Source: Burkholderia sp. WAC0059 (lineage in GTDB: Bacteria; Pseudomonadota; Gammaproteobacteria; Burkholderiales; Burkholderiaceae). Taken from it: a stretch of 64,000 nucleotides of DNA. The stretch covers positions 1-64,000 of the forward strand of contig NZ_PNEO01000014.1 in the NCBI RefSeq assembly GCF_002870125.1, in the 5' to 3' direction. The position numbers were made by a program, and so were the translations under genes. The notes under the pieces were generated by a model. That model saw only the letters and a program-made list of their open reading frames with translations. It ran no database searches and was not told where the DNA came from. This document shows, piece after piece, positions 17,231 through 25,419 of this stretch. Positions within the stretch are counted from its first letter, which is position 1; the number at the start of each line of letters is the position of its first letter.

Positions 17231-18862
17231 TTACCAGCCGATGGCGGCGCCGTCGCTGCGCGGATCGCTGCCGCCTTCGAAGCAACCGTTCGGATAGCGG
17301 ACGATCGCGCCGGCATGGCCCATCGCCTCGTCGTAGGGCTGCATCCGCTCGACGTCGTGGCCGAGCGCGCGCAGCGCCTCGAACGTAGCGTCCGGAAAGC
17401 GCGCCTCGAGCTTGAGCGTCTCGTTCGTCTGGCCCCAGGTGCGACCGAGCAGCCAGCGCGGCGCGTCGATCGCGGCCTGCGGATTCCAGCCGAACTGCGC
17501 GACGCGCGAGAACACGGCGCTCTGCGACTGGGGCTGGCCGTCGCCGCCCATGTTTCCGTAGACCATCGTGCGGCCGTCGGCGAAACGCGCGAGCGCGGGG
17601 TTCAGCGTATGGAACGGCCGCCGGCCCGGCGTGAGCGGATTGCGCGCCTTCGGGTCGAGCGAGAAGCTGCAGCCGCGGTTCTGCCAGTTGATGCCGGTCT
17701 GCGGCAGCACGATGCCGCTGCCGAACTCGTGATAGATGCTCTGGATGAAGCTGACCGCGAGCCCGTCGCCGTCGATCACGCCCATCCAGACCGTATCGGC
17801 CGGGCCGAGGCCGTTGCCCCACGGCGCGGCCGCGGACATCGACACGCGCGCGGCCAGCGCGTCGAGCGAGGCCGGCTCGAGCAGCGCCCGCGGGTCGACG
17901 TCCATGTAGTCGGGATCGGTAATGTGCCTGTCGCGCAGCGCGAACGCGAGCTTCGTCGCCTCGACGCAGGCATGCACGTACTCGGGACCGAGCGGGTCCA
18001 TGCCGGCTTTCAGCACGCGATCGAGCACGCCGACGATGAGGAGCGAAACGAGCCCCTGGGTCGGCGGCGGCATGTTGTAGACAGTGCCGAGCGAATGCGC
18101 GAGCGCGAGCGGTTCGCGCAGGCGCGCGCGGTGCCCTTCGAGATCGGCGAGCGAGACCGGGCTTCCGAGCGCGTCGAGATCGGCCGCGATGCCGCGCGCG
18201 AGATCGCCGCGATAGAAGTCGTCGAGACCGGCGCGCACGAGATGCCCGAGCGTCGCCGCAAGGCGCGGCTGCACGAAGCGATCGCCGCAGGCCGGCACTG
18301 CGTGCGCCTCGCCGGGGAGAAACGTCTCGGCGAAACCGGCAACCGACAGCAGCTCGTCGCGCTTGGCGGCAATGCACTGCGACTGGCTGCGCGTGACCGG
18401 GATGCCCGTGTTCGCGTAGGCGATCGCGTCTTCGAGCAGACGCGCGAGCGGCAGGCGGCCGCCGTGCTGTTCGCGCGAGACGCGGTACGCGAGATCCCAG
18501 CCCGAAATCGTGCCCGCGACCGTGTTGGCCGCAAGCGGTCCGCGAAACGGAATCGACTGCAGCCCGCGCGCGCGATAGGCCTCGATCGAGGCCGCGGCGG
18601 CGGCGGCGCCGCACGCCTCGATACCGATCGGCGTGCCGCCCGGCGGGGCGACGAGCCAGAAGCCATCGCCGCCGATGCTATTCATGTGCGGATAGACGAC
18701 GGCGATGGTCGCGGCCGCGGCGATCATCGCCTCGATCGCGTTGCCGCCGTCGCGCAGAATCGCCTGCGCACTCTGCGCGGCAAGCGAATGGGGCGCGACG
18801 GCCATTCCCCGAACGCCGCGCGAAGGATTCAGAAAGTTCGACAGCATGACACTCACATTCAA
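17231..18862 (-). CDS. gamma-glutamyltransferase family protein
   Basis: 543 residues of the Ntn-hydrolase type that matures by self-cleavage before a Thr. The likely catalytic residue is Thr357 in PADTVWMGVIDGDG, followed by the strand set and the GMPPPTQG-like segment NMPPPTQG near 263. PFHTLNPALARF and GNMGGDGQPQ near 416-443 are family motifs. There is no Sec signal at the N-terminus, so it appears cytoplasmic, unlike periplasmic glutathione-degrading homologues. The family removes gamma-glutamyl groups from glutathione or gamma-glutamylated amines. It sits between its probable GntR regulator and a carboxylate transporter. The start could also be Met6. Confidence 0.87.
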   Translation of the reverse strand: MNVSVMLSNFLNPSRGVRGMAVAPHSLAAQSAQAILRDGGNAIEAMIAAAATIAVVYPHMNSIGGDGFWLVAPPGGTPIGIEACGAAAAAASIEAYRARGLQSIPFRGPLAANTVAGTISGWDLAYRVSREQHGGRLPLARLLEDAIAYANTGIPVTRSQSQCIAAKRDELLSVAGFAETFLPGEAHAVPACGDRFVQPRLAATLGHLVRAGLDDFYRGDLARGIAADLDALGSPVSLADLEGHRARLREPLALAHSLGTVYNMPPPTQGLVSLLIVGVLDRVLKAGMDPLGPEYVHACVEATKLAFALRDRHITDPDYMDVDPRALLEPASLDALAARVSMSAAAPWGNGLGPADTVWMGVIDGDGLAVSFIQSIYHEFGSGIVLPQTGINWQNRGCSFSLDPKARNPLTPGRRPFHTLNPALARFADGRTMVYGNMGGDGQPQSQSAVFSRVAQFGWNPQAAIDAPRWLLGRTWGQTNETLKLEARFPDATFEALRALGHDVERMQPYDEAMGHAGAIVRYPNGCFEGGSDPRSDGAAIGW

Positions 18863-18950
18863 TGCGTGCGCGCCGCGGCACGAAGCAGACCGGGTCCGGT
18901 CCGCGGAATCGGATCGGCCCGATTTTTCAGCGACGACGCACGCTCATACC

Positions 18951-18962
18951 CTTGTATACGTG
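18951..18962. promoter_or_regulatory. GTATAC-centred palindrome, candidate GntR operator
   Basis: CTTGTATACGTG contains the dyad TGTATAC typical of operators for FCD-type GntR regulators (consensus near TTGTATACAA). It lies in the 245-bp gap before the gamma-glutamyltransferase gene. A related TTGGTAT half-site lies just upstream of the regulator's own start. Binding is inference. Confidence 0.4.
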
Positions 18963-19076
18963 CTTGTCGACAAAAGCCAGATTCGTGCCAGAAATAGATA
19001 AAGAAAGGGAGGGCAAACCCGGGGGCCTTGCGGTCCGGGCATTTCGGCATAGAAAGACGAAGGAAAGCAAAACGCT

Positions 19077-19104
19077 TGCCGCGCCGCTAAAACGGGGCGC
19101 GGCA
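19077..19104 (-). terminator. hairpin terminator after gntR-like gene
   Basis: TGCCGCGCC (19077-19085) pairs perfectly with GGCGCGGCA (19096-19104). On the minus strand it is followed by AAGCGTTTTGCTTT. It begins 4 bp after the regulator's stop and would separate it from the gamma-glutamyltransferase gene. Confidence 0.65.
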
Positions 19105-19107
19105 GGT

Positions 19108-19902
19108 TCAGATGGTGCGCAGGCTCTTCGCTGGTGCAGCGCTACCCACATTGGTGCGCACGCTATGGAGACGATGGACGGTCAGCTTGCGGACTTCGGC
19201 CCGACTGCCCTGAATGTGCCCCGAAATGCAGGAGACCGCGGCCTCGACGTCGGAGGCGCGGATGGCCCGGAGAATCGCCGCGTGCTCCGCGTAGGTCGCG
19301 TCGATGCAGTTGCCGTATACGAGATCGAGCCGCCGAACCACGCGAATCCGGTCCGTCACGCGTTGCAGCGCGGCCGCCAGTTCGTCGTTGCCGGCCGCCG
19401 CGACGAGCGCATGGTGAAACGCCTCGTCGAGTTCGGCCACGGCGCGGCCGTCGCCGGGCCGGTCCGCGACCGGCGCCCGCCAGACGGCATCGAGCCGCTC
19501 GAGCATGCGCAGCACGTCGACGGACGGCGGCGCGCCGCAAAGCTTGCGCACGGCGAACGTCTCGATCAGCTCGCGCATTTCGTAGAGATCGTCGAAGCGC
19601 TTGAAATCGATCGGCACCACTTCCCAGCCGCCGCGCACGTAGCCCTGCATAAGGCCGTCGCTCTGCAGCCGCTGCAACGCTTCGCGCGCCGGCGTGCGCG
19701 AGACGTTGAAGCGCTCCGCGATGTTGCCTTCGGTCAGACGGTCGCCGGGCAGAAGACGCAGCTCGAAGATGTCGTCGCGCAGACGCCCGTATACATAGTT
19801 CGCGCGCGACGCGCCGCTTGCGGTCACAGGCTCGCCTCGCCGCGAAGACGCCGCAGCGGACTCGCTGCTGTCGGCCAGAGGAGGTTGAAGAATGTCGCCC
19901 AT
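19108..19902 (-). CDS. GntR-family (FCD) transcriptional regulator
   Basis: 264 residues from the ATG at 19902; an earlier open stretch up to 20148 has no GntR features and is rejected as leader. The winged helix is at about 30-95 (YGRLRDDIFELRLLPGDRLTE, then ERFNVSRTPAREALQRLQSDG). The C-terminal all-helical FCD domain contains ELDEAFHHALVAAAGN and HAAILRAIRASD, with His residues suited to a metal or carboxylate ligand. It is upstream of and on the same strand as the gamma-glutamyltransferase and transporter genes and is probably their repressor and its own. The sequence just before its start contains TTGGTATCC, resembling half a GntR site. Confidence 0.88.
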   Translation of the reverse strand: MGDILQPPLADSSESAAASSRRGEPVTASGASRANYVYGRLRDDIFELRLLPGDRLTEGNIAERFNVSRTPAREALQRLQSDGLMQGYVRGGWEVVPIDFKRFDDLYEMRELIETFAVRKLCGAPPSVDVLRMLERLDAVWRAPVADRPGDGRAVAELDEAFHHALVAAAGNDELAAALQRVTDRIRVVRRLDLVYGNCIDATYAEHAAILRAIRASDVEAAVSCISGHIQGSRAEVRKLTVHRLHSVRTNVGSAAPAKSLRTI

Positions 19903-20057
19903 GGTCGTCGAGGATACCAACAAACGGGCCTGCCCGGCAGTCAGGACAAATTGGACTCGGCGAAACGGGGACGAGAAAAGTGGCGGATAAAGCGTGAAAA
20001 CGAATCCATCGCGAACGCGAATCCGCGGGACGGAAAATGGGCGGGAGAGAAATGAAA

Positions 20058-20108
20058 CGGCCCGCCGGCAAGTTGCGCCTCGATGCGCGCTAACCTGCAG
20101 ACGGGCCG
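20058..20108 (-). terminator. hairpin after the DUF4148 gene
   Basis: CGGCCCG (20058-20064) and CGGGCCG (20102-20108) pair; on the minus strand the stem is followed by TTTCATTTCTC. The loop is long, so this is a moderate call. Confidence 0.4.
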
Positions 20109-20154
20109 ACGGCTCCGGACGAATGCCCGGCGGACCGGGCACCCGCAATGCGCA

Positions 20155-20481
20155 TTAGTGGCTGTACATCGCGTTCCAGTCGGCGGCCGACACGTTACCG
20201 GTGCCGCCGCGCACGCCCGACTCCGACGAGGCGCCGGCTACGCCGCCATAGGCGCTCGACGAGCCGTTCGCGGCGTCCACGCGCGCTTCGGCGGCCTGGA
20301 TGCCGGCGGGGTAGTAGGCGTTGTCGTCGGCGCTCGGCTGATAGCCGACCCGCTGAAGCTGGGCGAGATCGGCGTTCACTGCGGAGCGGGTGACGGGACT
20401 GTCGGGGTTCTCCTGGGCGAACGACACGGCGGGAACGGCGAGGACTGCGGCGATGGCAACAGCTTGAATCAGTGACTTCAT
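20155..20481 (-). CDS. DUF4148-domain exported protein
   Basis: 108 residues. A signal peptide MKSLIQAVAIAAVLAVPAVSFA precedes the DUF4148 core (VNADLAQLQRVGYQPSADDNAYYPAGIQAAEARV), then a Gly/Ser-rich tail. The family is small, periplasmic, of unknown function and strongly expanded in Burkholderia. The start is fixed by a strong GGAGGT seven bases before the ATG at 20481; an ATG five codons earlier would place the ribosome site inside the gene. Confidence 0.88.
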   Translation of the reverse strand: MKSLIQAVAIAAVLAVPAVSFAQENPDSPVTRSAVNADLAQLQRVGYQPSADDNAYYPAGIQAAEARVDAANGSSSAYGGVAGASSESGVRGGTGNVSAADWNAMYSH

Positions 20482-20549
20482 GGTACTTACCTCCAATCGA
20501 CTAGCATGGCCGCGTTAAAGACGTAATGATTGCGGCCGATGCAAGTAGT

Positions 20550-20567
20550 CTAGGAGGTATCACCTAG
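20550..20567. promoter_or_regulatory. CTAGG-CCTAG dyad upstream of the DUF4148 gene
   Basis: CTAGG (20550-20554) and CCTAG (20563-20567) flank GAGGTATCA-type sequence that itself contains AGGT/ACCT. It is about 70 bp before the DUF4148 start in a locally AT-rich 178-bp gap. It could be an operator or part of a terminator for the upstream glycosyltransferase. No regulator is assigned. Confidence 0.3.
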
Positions 20568-20659
20568 AGGGTTAACACCTATCTTCTCAAGTAAGTGTTC
20601 CTGTATGAAGAAGAATCTTTGAGAAACGAACGGAGTCAACCCGATGTCCGACCGGGCAT

Positions 20660-21502
20660 TTAGCCGAGCGCGCGCTTGACCTTCGACTTGAGGAGCGCCC
20701 GCCGCAGCCGCCAGCCCGGTTGCGGGTCGGCCACCGTCGCCGCGCCGTCGACGGGCTGTCCGCGGCGCAAATAGAACCGGTCGAACGTCGCCTGCGTCAT
20801 GCCCCATTTGTTGAGGAACTGGCGGCGGCCGTCGTTCTTCACGACCTTGCCGGTGCTCTTCTGCTGGAAGTGATAGACGAGGCTGTCCCCCACGCCGAGA
20901 AACAGGCGGCAGCCCGCGTCCCAGAGCTTCATCGAAAAATCGTTGTCGCTGCTCATGCCCGGGCTCAGCTCGCTGCTATAGCCCCCCACCCTGTTCCACC
21001 AGTCGCGATGCACGAGCGTCGGCGGCCAGGTCGCGCCGCGCCAGTCCGCGCGCACAAGCGACGGCGCGCCCGCCACGAGTTCAGCCTCGCGGAACTGCGC
21101 GACGTCGCGGCCGAAATCGCGGACCACGACGCAGGGATTGCCGGTGTCGACGGGCTCGATCATCGTGCCCGACAGCAGGAAGCAGTCCGACGGCATCTGC
21201 GCGATGCGCCGCGCGAGCGCCGCATCCCAGCCGGGGCAGCAGTACATGTCGTCGTTCATGTAGACGACGTAGTCCTGGCTCGCGCGCGCCGCCGCCAGAT
21301 TGACGGCGTGGCAGATGCCGATGTTTTCGGGCGACGCCGTATGCTCGACCCCCTGCTCGCGCACCCAGGCGAGCGTGCCGTCCGAGCCGTCGTTGACGTG
21401 GACGACGATCTGGTGCGTGTGCGCCGAATTCCGGCTCAGGCTCTCGATGACCAGCTTCAGGTAAGGCAGGTTGTTCCAGGTCGGGATGATGATGGAAAAC
21501 AT
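20660..21502 (-). CDS. family 2 glycosyltransferase
   Basis: 280 residues from the ATG at 21502, which begins directly with the GT2 strand MFSIIIPTWNNLPYLKLVIESL; longer in-frame starts add a non-homologous leader. VNDGSDG is near 40, VVYMNDDMY near 82 gives the metal/nucleotide-binding DD, and a DNDF motif lies near 190 (MSSDNDFSMKLWDAGC). No membrane segment is seen. It is divergent from the O-antigen ligase gene, so it probably adds a sugar to LPS core or O-antigen in the cytoplasm. Acceptor and donor are unknown. Confidence 0.85.
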   Translation of the reverse strand: MFSIIIPTWNNLPYLKLVIESLSRNSAHTHQIVVHVNDGSDGTLAWVREQGVEHTASPENIGICHAVNLAAARASQDYVVYMNDDMYCCPGWDAALARRIAQMPSDCFLLSGTMIEPVDTGNPCVVVRDFGRDVAQFREAELVAGAPSLVRADWRGATWPPTLVHRDWWNRVGGYSSELSPGMSSDNDFSMKLWDAGCRLFLGVGDSLVYHFQQKSTGKVVKNDGRRQFLNKWGMTQATFDRFYLRRGQPVDGAATVADPQPGWRLRRALLKSKVKRALG

Positions 21503-21733
21503 TGAAGGCCCGGTTGTTTGAAGTCCGCGCGGAGGAAGGGGGCGAGCGCGACGTTGCGCATTGTACCGTCGCGCGGCGGTCCGGCCCTGTGCGCGGCGGG
21601 GACGCCGGCCGCCTTCTGAGTGGCCGTATCGCGCGCGGTTATAATCGCGGGCACCTCCCGTATCGAAGAAATGCACGTACGCGCCATGCCACGGGAGCCC
21701 GGCTAGCGAGCGTGCCGCCCATCCACTTTGCCC

Positions 21734-23077
21734 ATGATTTTTTCACGTCGCCTCGTCTGGCCCGTCAGCATCCTGTTGTTTCTCGCTCCTGCGGTCAACC
21801 TGATGTGGCGCGGCGGCACCGGCTACTGTTACTTTCTGTTGCTTCTGCTGGCGCTCGTCGCCGCCATCGTCAACCGTCGCGACCGCTCGTACTTCGCCCC
21901 GCTGTACGCCTATCGCTGGTACACGCTCGGGATGACGGCCCTGCTGATCGCCGCGGTCGTCCAGCAGGCCGTCGACGGGTACTGGATGCCCCACCAGTTC
22001 GACTCGATCTCGCGCTTCGCGCTCGCGCCGTTCATCTTCCTGCTGCTGTGCCGCATGCCTGCACGCACGCTGCGCGCCGTCGGCTGGGGCTGCGCAACAG
22101 GCGCGCTGGCCGTCGGCTGCTGGGCGCTCATCGAGCGGCCCACCGGCGGCTGGACCGACGCGACGCGGCTCGACAACTACTACACGAACGCCATTCCGTT
22201 CGGCGACACGGCCCTGCTGCTTGCGTTCCTGTCGATCTTCACGTTCGGCTGGAACCCCACGCGCAGCAAGACGATCCTCGTCGTCAAGCTGCTCAGCCTC
22301 GTGGCGGGCGGTTTCGCATCGTACCTGTCGGGCACGCGCGGCGGCTGGATCGCCGTGCCGGTGTTCGCGGTACTGCTCGGCGCGCAGTACCGCTGGTTCG
22401 CGCACTGGAAACGCATCGGTATCGCGGGCCTCGGCATCGTCCTCTGCGCGGCCGTGCTGCTCTCGACGCAGCGCATCCATTACCGGCTCGTGGCGGCCGA
22501 AGGCGATGTCACGCAGATGCACCAGGGCAACGAGGACACGCCGGTCGGCCTGCGCATCCAGCTCTGGCAGGCGTCGCTGAAGCTGTTCTCCCGCCATCCG
22601 GTCTACGGCGTCGGCAAGGGACACCTCGTCAACGCGCTCGGCGAGCTCGCGGCCCACCACGAGGCCAGCGAGGCAATCGTCAACGAACGCGCCCACAGCG
22701 ACTTCTTCTCGACCATCGCCGAGATGGGCACGATCGGCGCGCTATGCCTTTTCACGCTCTACGCCGGCATGACGGTGTACTTCTGGCGCGAGCGGCATTC
22801 GGGCGATCCGCTCGTCCGCACCGCCGCCTACAGCGGGCTCGCCCTATCCGTCAGCACGATCCTCTACGGCCTGACCATCGACGTGCTGGCCCCGATCATG
22901 GTGACGGTGCTCGTCGCACTGCTCACCACGACGTTCCTCGCCACGATCGTGGCACGCAAGCGAGAGTTGGCCGAAGCCGCCGCGCTGGCCGACTCGGTCA
23001 CGGCACGCCGCCAGACCACTGCGGCGGGTGCATCCCACTCCCCCGCGAAAAACCAGGCGCAACTACGCGCGCAGTGA
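21734..23077 (+). CDS. waaL: O-antigen ligase family protein
   Basis: 447 residues from the ATG at 21734 (a TTG two codons earlier is possible). About ten membrane segments surround one large periplasmic loop at roughly 230-340, carrying the Wzy_C-type motif with Arg and His (RIQLWQASLKLFSRHPVYGVG). This architecture belongs to WaaL ligases, which join lipid-linked O-antigen to the lipid A core in the periplasm, and to the Wzy polymerases. The surrounding glycosyltransferases and MsbA favour WaaL. Its 3' end overlaps the convergent glycosyltransferase gene by 15 bp. Confidence 0.78.
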   Translation: MIFSRRLVWPVSILLFLAPAVNLMWRGGTGYCYFLLLLLALVAAIVNRRDRSYFAPLYAYRWYTLGMTALLIAAVVQQAVDGYWMPHQFDSISRFALAPFIFLLLCRMPARTLRAVGWGCATGALAVGCWALIERPTGGWTDATRLDNYYTNAIPFGDTALLLAFLSIFTFGWNPTRSKTILVVKLLSLVAGGFASYLSGTRGGWIAVPVFAVLLGAQYRWFAHWKRIGIAGLGIVLCAAVLLSTQRIHYRLVAAEGDVTQMHQGNEDTPVGLRIQLWQASLKLFSRHPVYGVGKGHLVNALGELAAHHEASEAIVNERAHSDFFSTIAEMGTIGALCLFTLYAGMTVYFWRERHSGDPLVRTAAYSGLALSVSTILYGLTIDVLAPIMVTVLVALLTTTFLATIVARKRELAEAAALADSVTARRQTTAAGASHSPAKNQAQLRAQ

Positions 23078-24169
23078 GGCCATCAACGCGTAAAGCCGGG
23101 CCACGTGCGCATCGACGCCGGGCTCGTAGACGAGGCTGCGCAGCGGATCGGCAACGCGGGACTCGCCGCCGCGCACACGCTCGATCGCGCAGTGCATCGC
23201 GCGCTCGAAGCTGCCCGGTTCGCGCCGCGAAAACACGATCTTCGCGTCGTCGGTCACGGCCTCGGCCGAGCCGACGTTGTCCGCGATGACGAGCGGCGTG
23301 CCGCACATCACCGACTCCACGCCGACGAGCCCGAACGGCTCGTAGAGCGACGCCACCACCGTGAAGTCGGCCGCTGCGAACAGGCTGCCGATGTCATGGC
23401 AATACCCGACGTAGCGAATCGTCTCGCTCGTCTTCGGCACCGGCCGGCCGGCGACGGCAAGGCACACGGGCAGATCCGTCTCCGCAAAGAACCGTTCGAG
23501 CAGCGCATAGCCCTTGCGCTCGTGGCTCGTCGACGAGAACACGAACACGACGCGGTCCTCGGGCAGACCGAAGCGGCGGCGCGCCTCGCTGCGCGCGTCG
23601 GGGTCGAGCGGACGAAAGCGCGCGGTATCGACGGGCGGATAGATCACGCTGATCCGCGCTTCGGGCACGCCGTAGAAACGCTGCAGCTCGCCGCGCATCA
23701 ACTGCGAATGCGCGACGATCGCGCGGGCGTTAGCGTAGGTGCGTCGCTCGAGCTCGATCTGCCACGCGTCGCTGCGGCGCGTCGGCCGGCCCGCCGCCTC
23801 GAGCGAGCCCGGGTGCGTGCCGCCGCACAGCGCGACGTCGGCGTGAGGCGAATGATTGATCGCGAACACGCACTGCGGCCGGTGCCGCCGCAGCCGGCGC
23901 GCGAGCCGCCAGTTGAACGCGAGGTTGCGCAGCTTGCGCGGCGCCCAGCGCACGCCTAGCGGCTGCGCGTCGATCCAGCGCGCCTCTTCGAGCGACGCGT
24001 CGATTTCGCGTGCGAAGAGGGTCGGCACGAGGCCCATCCGGTGCAGTCCCGCAATGACGTCGCGCGTGTAGCGTTCCGCCCCGCCGCTGTTTTTGAGCGC
24101 CTGGGCGGTCAGCGCGAGATCGGTGAGCGGCCGCGCCGGGGGCGGCGCCGATACGGTTGAATCGGACAA
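23063..24169 (-). CDS. family 4 (GT-B) glycosyltransferase
   Basis: 368 residues if the TTG at 24169 is used: it has AGAGGT seven bases upstream. A GTG at 24250 would add 27 residues without homologous character. The GT-B fold is visible: ALKNSGGAERYTRDVIAGLH at the N-terminus, an inter-domain VIYPPVDTARF, and the C-terminal E-x7-E motif in SLYEPFGLVGVESVMCGTPLV. Retaining sugar transfer from a nucleotide sugar to a lipopolysaccharide acceptor is likely. It is convergent with waaL and divergent from the next GT2 gene. Confidence 0.85.
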   Translation of the reverse strand: MSDSTVSAPPPARPLTDLALTAQALKNSGGAERYTRDVIAGLHRMGLVPTLFAREIDASLEEARWIDAQPLGVRWAPRKLRNLAFNWRLARRLRRHRPQCVFAINHSPHADVALCGGTHPGSLEAAGRPTRRSDAWQIELERRTYANARAIVAHSQLMRGELQRFYGVPEARISVIYPPVDTARFRPLDPDARSEARRRFGLPEDRVVFVFSSTSHERKGYALLERFFAETDLPVCLAVAGRPVPKTSETIRYVGYCHDIGSLFAAADFTVVASLYEPFGLVGVESVMCGTPLVIADNVGSAEAVTDDAKIVFSRREPGSFERAMHCAIERVRGGESRVADPLRSLVYEPGVDAHVARLYALMASLRA

Positions 24170-24322
24170 GAATCGGACCTCTGGCAAGGAGTGGGCGGCC
24201 GTCGCCCGGGCTGACGCGAAACAGACACCGGGCAGGCCGCGCGGACCCACGATTGTAAAAGAACCGGCCCCGGAATCGACACCGATTAGAATTGAGCCCG
24301 TTCAATCCTCCGCCGACGTTTC

Positions 24323-25345
24323 ATGAACGCTCCCGTTTCGCCGTCCGACGCCGCGCCCGCCGTCAGCCCGACGGACCGTCCGCTCGTCTCGGTCCTGCTG
24401 ATCGCCTACAACCAGGAGCGCGTGATCGCCGACGCCGTGCGCAGCGTGCTCGCCCAGACCTGGGAGCCGCTCGAGATCATCGTTTCCGACGACGGCTCGG
24501 GCGACGGCACCTATGCAGCCATCGAAGCGGCCACGCGCGGCTATCGCGGCCCGCACCGGCTCGTCGTGCGGCGCAACGAGAAAAACGAAGGAATCAGCGC
24601 GCACCTGTCCCGGCTCGCGGGCATGGCGTACGGCGAACTGCTGTTCGTGGCGGCCGGCGACGACGTCTCCGTGCCCGAGCGCTGCGCGCGCGTCGTCGAG
24701 CACTGGCTCGCGCGGGAACGCCGACCCGACCTCATCGCCACCGACCTCGCCGACATGGACGACGCGGGCGATCTTCACGGGCGCATCGCGCCCGATGCGC
24801 TGGACGAGTATCGCCGCTTCGAGGACTGGGCGACGAAACGCCCCTACCTGATCGGCGCGGCGCACACATGGTCGCGCCGGCTCTTCGAGCGTTTCGGCCC
24901 GATGCTGCCCGGCACTGCCGCCGAGGACCAGATCATGACGTTCCGCGCGATCGTCTCGGGCGGCGCGTCGAGCCTGCGCGAACCGCTCGTCCGGTATCGG
25001 CGCGGCGGCCTCTCGCGCAAGCGCCGCTACCGTTCGGTCGCCGAGTTTCTCGCGAGGAAGCGCCAGAGCAATCGCTTCGCGCTGGCGGAAGCGCGGCAGC
25101 TCCAGCACGATGCCGAGATCGCGGGCCTCGGCGAGAAAATGCACGAGGCGCTGGCAGCCAAACTCTCGCGCGAACGGTTCATCGAGGCCATGTTCGAGGC
25201 GCCCGGCTTCTGCACGCGCGCCGCGCTGGCCGTACGGGGCCGCGGCGTCGATTTCGGGCTGCGACTACGGATGTTCCTCTACACCTGCAGCCCCGCCGTC
25301 TACGCGCCCGTGCTCTGGGCCAAGCGCACGTTCGGGAAACGCTAG
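24323..25345 (+). CDS. family 2 glycosyltransferase
   Basis: 340 residues. After a Pro/Ala-rich start the GT2 core runs LVSVLLIAYNQERVIADAVRSVL (about 21-43), SDDGSGDGT (about 55-63) and VAAGDDVSVPERC, where DD would bind the metal and nucleotide sugar. A catalytic-base region TAAEDQIM lies near 200. The C-terminal 100 residues are helical with Arg-rich stretches. It is part of the LPS cluster; sugar and acceptor are unknown. No clear Shine-Dalgarno sequence precedes the start. Confidence 0.85.
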   Translation: MNAPVSPSDAAPAVSPTDRPLVSVLLIAYNQERVIADAVRSVLAQTWEPLEIIVSDDGSGDGTYAAIEAATRGYRGPHRLVVRRNEKNEGISAHLSRLAGMAYGELLFVAAGDDVSVPERCARVVEHWLARERRPDLIATDLADMDDAGDLHGRIAPDALDEYRRFEDWATKRPYLIGAAHTWSRRLFERFGPMLPGTAAEDQIMTFRAIVSGGASSLREPLVRYRRGGLSRKRRYRSVAEFLARKRQSNRFALAEARQLQHDAEIAGLGEKMHEALAAKLSRERFIEAMFEAPGFCTRAALAVRGRGVDFGLRLRMFLYTCSPAVYAPVLWAKRTFGKR

Positions 25346-25349
25346 GGCG

Positions 25350-25376
25350 GGCCCCGTTCAGACCTGCAACGGGGCC
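25350..25376. terminator. hairpin between convergent GT2 gene and msbA
   Basis: GGCCCCGTT (25350-25358) and AACGGGGCC (25368-25376) pair perfectly around a 9-nt loop, 5 bp after the glycosyltransferase stop and 44 bp after the msbA stop on the other strand. No T-run follows on either side, so it may work weakly in both directions. Confidence 0.45.
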
Positions 25377-25419
25377 GCGAACGCGCCTTGTTTGCGCCCG
25401 CACGATGCCTGGCGGCAGC

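Noticed and set aside
19903..20148. N-terminal extension of the GntR regulator
   Set aside because: The first 82 residues lack GntR features; the HTH spacing fits the ATG at 19902.
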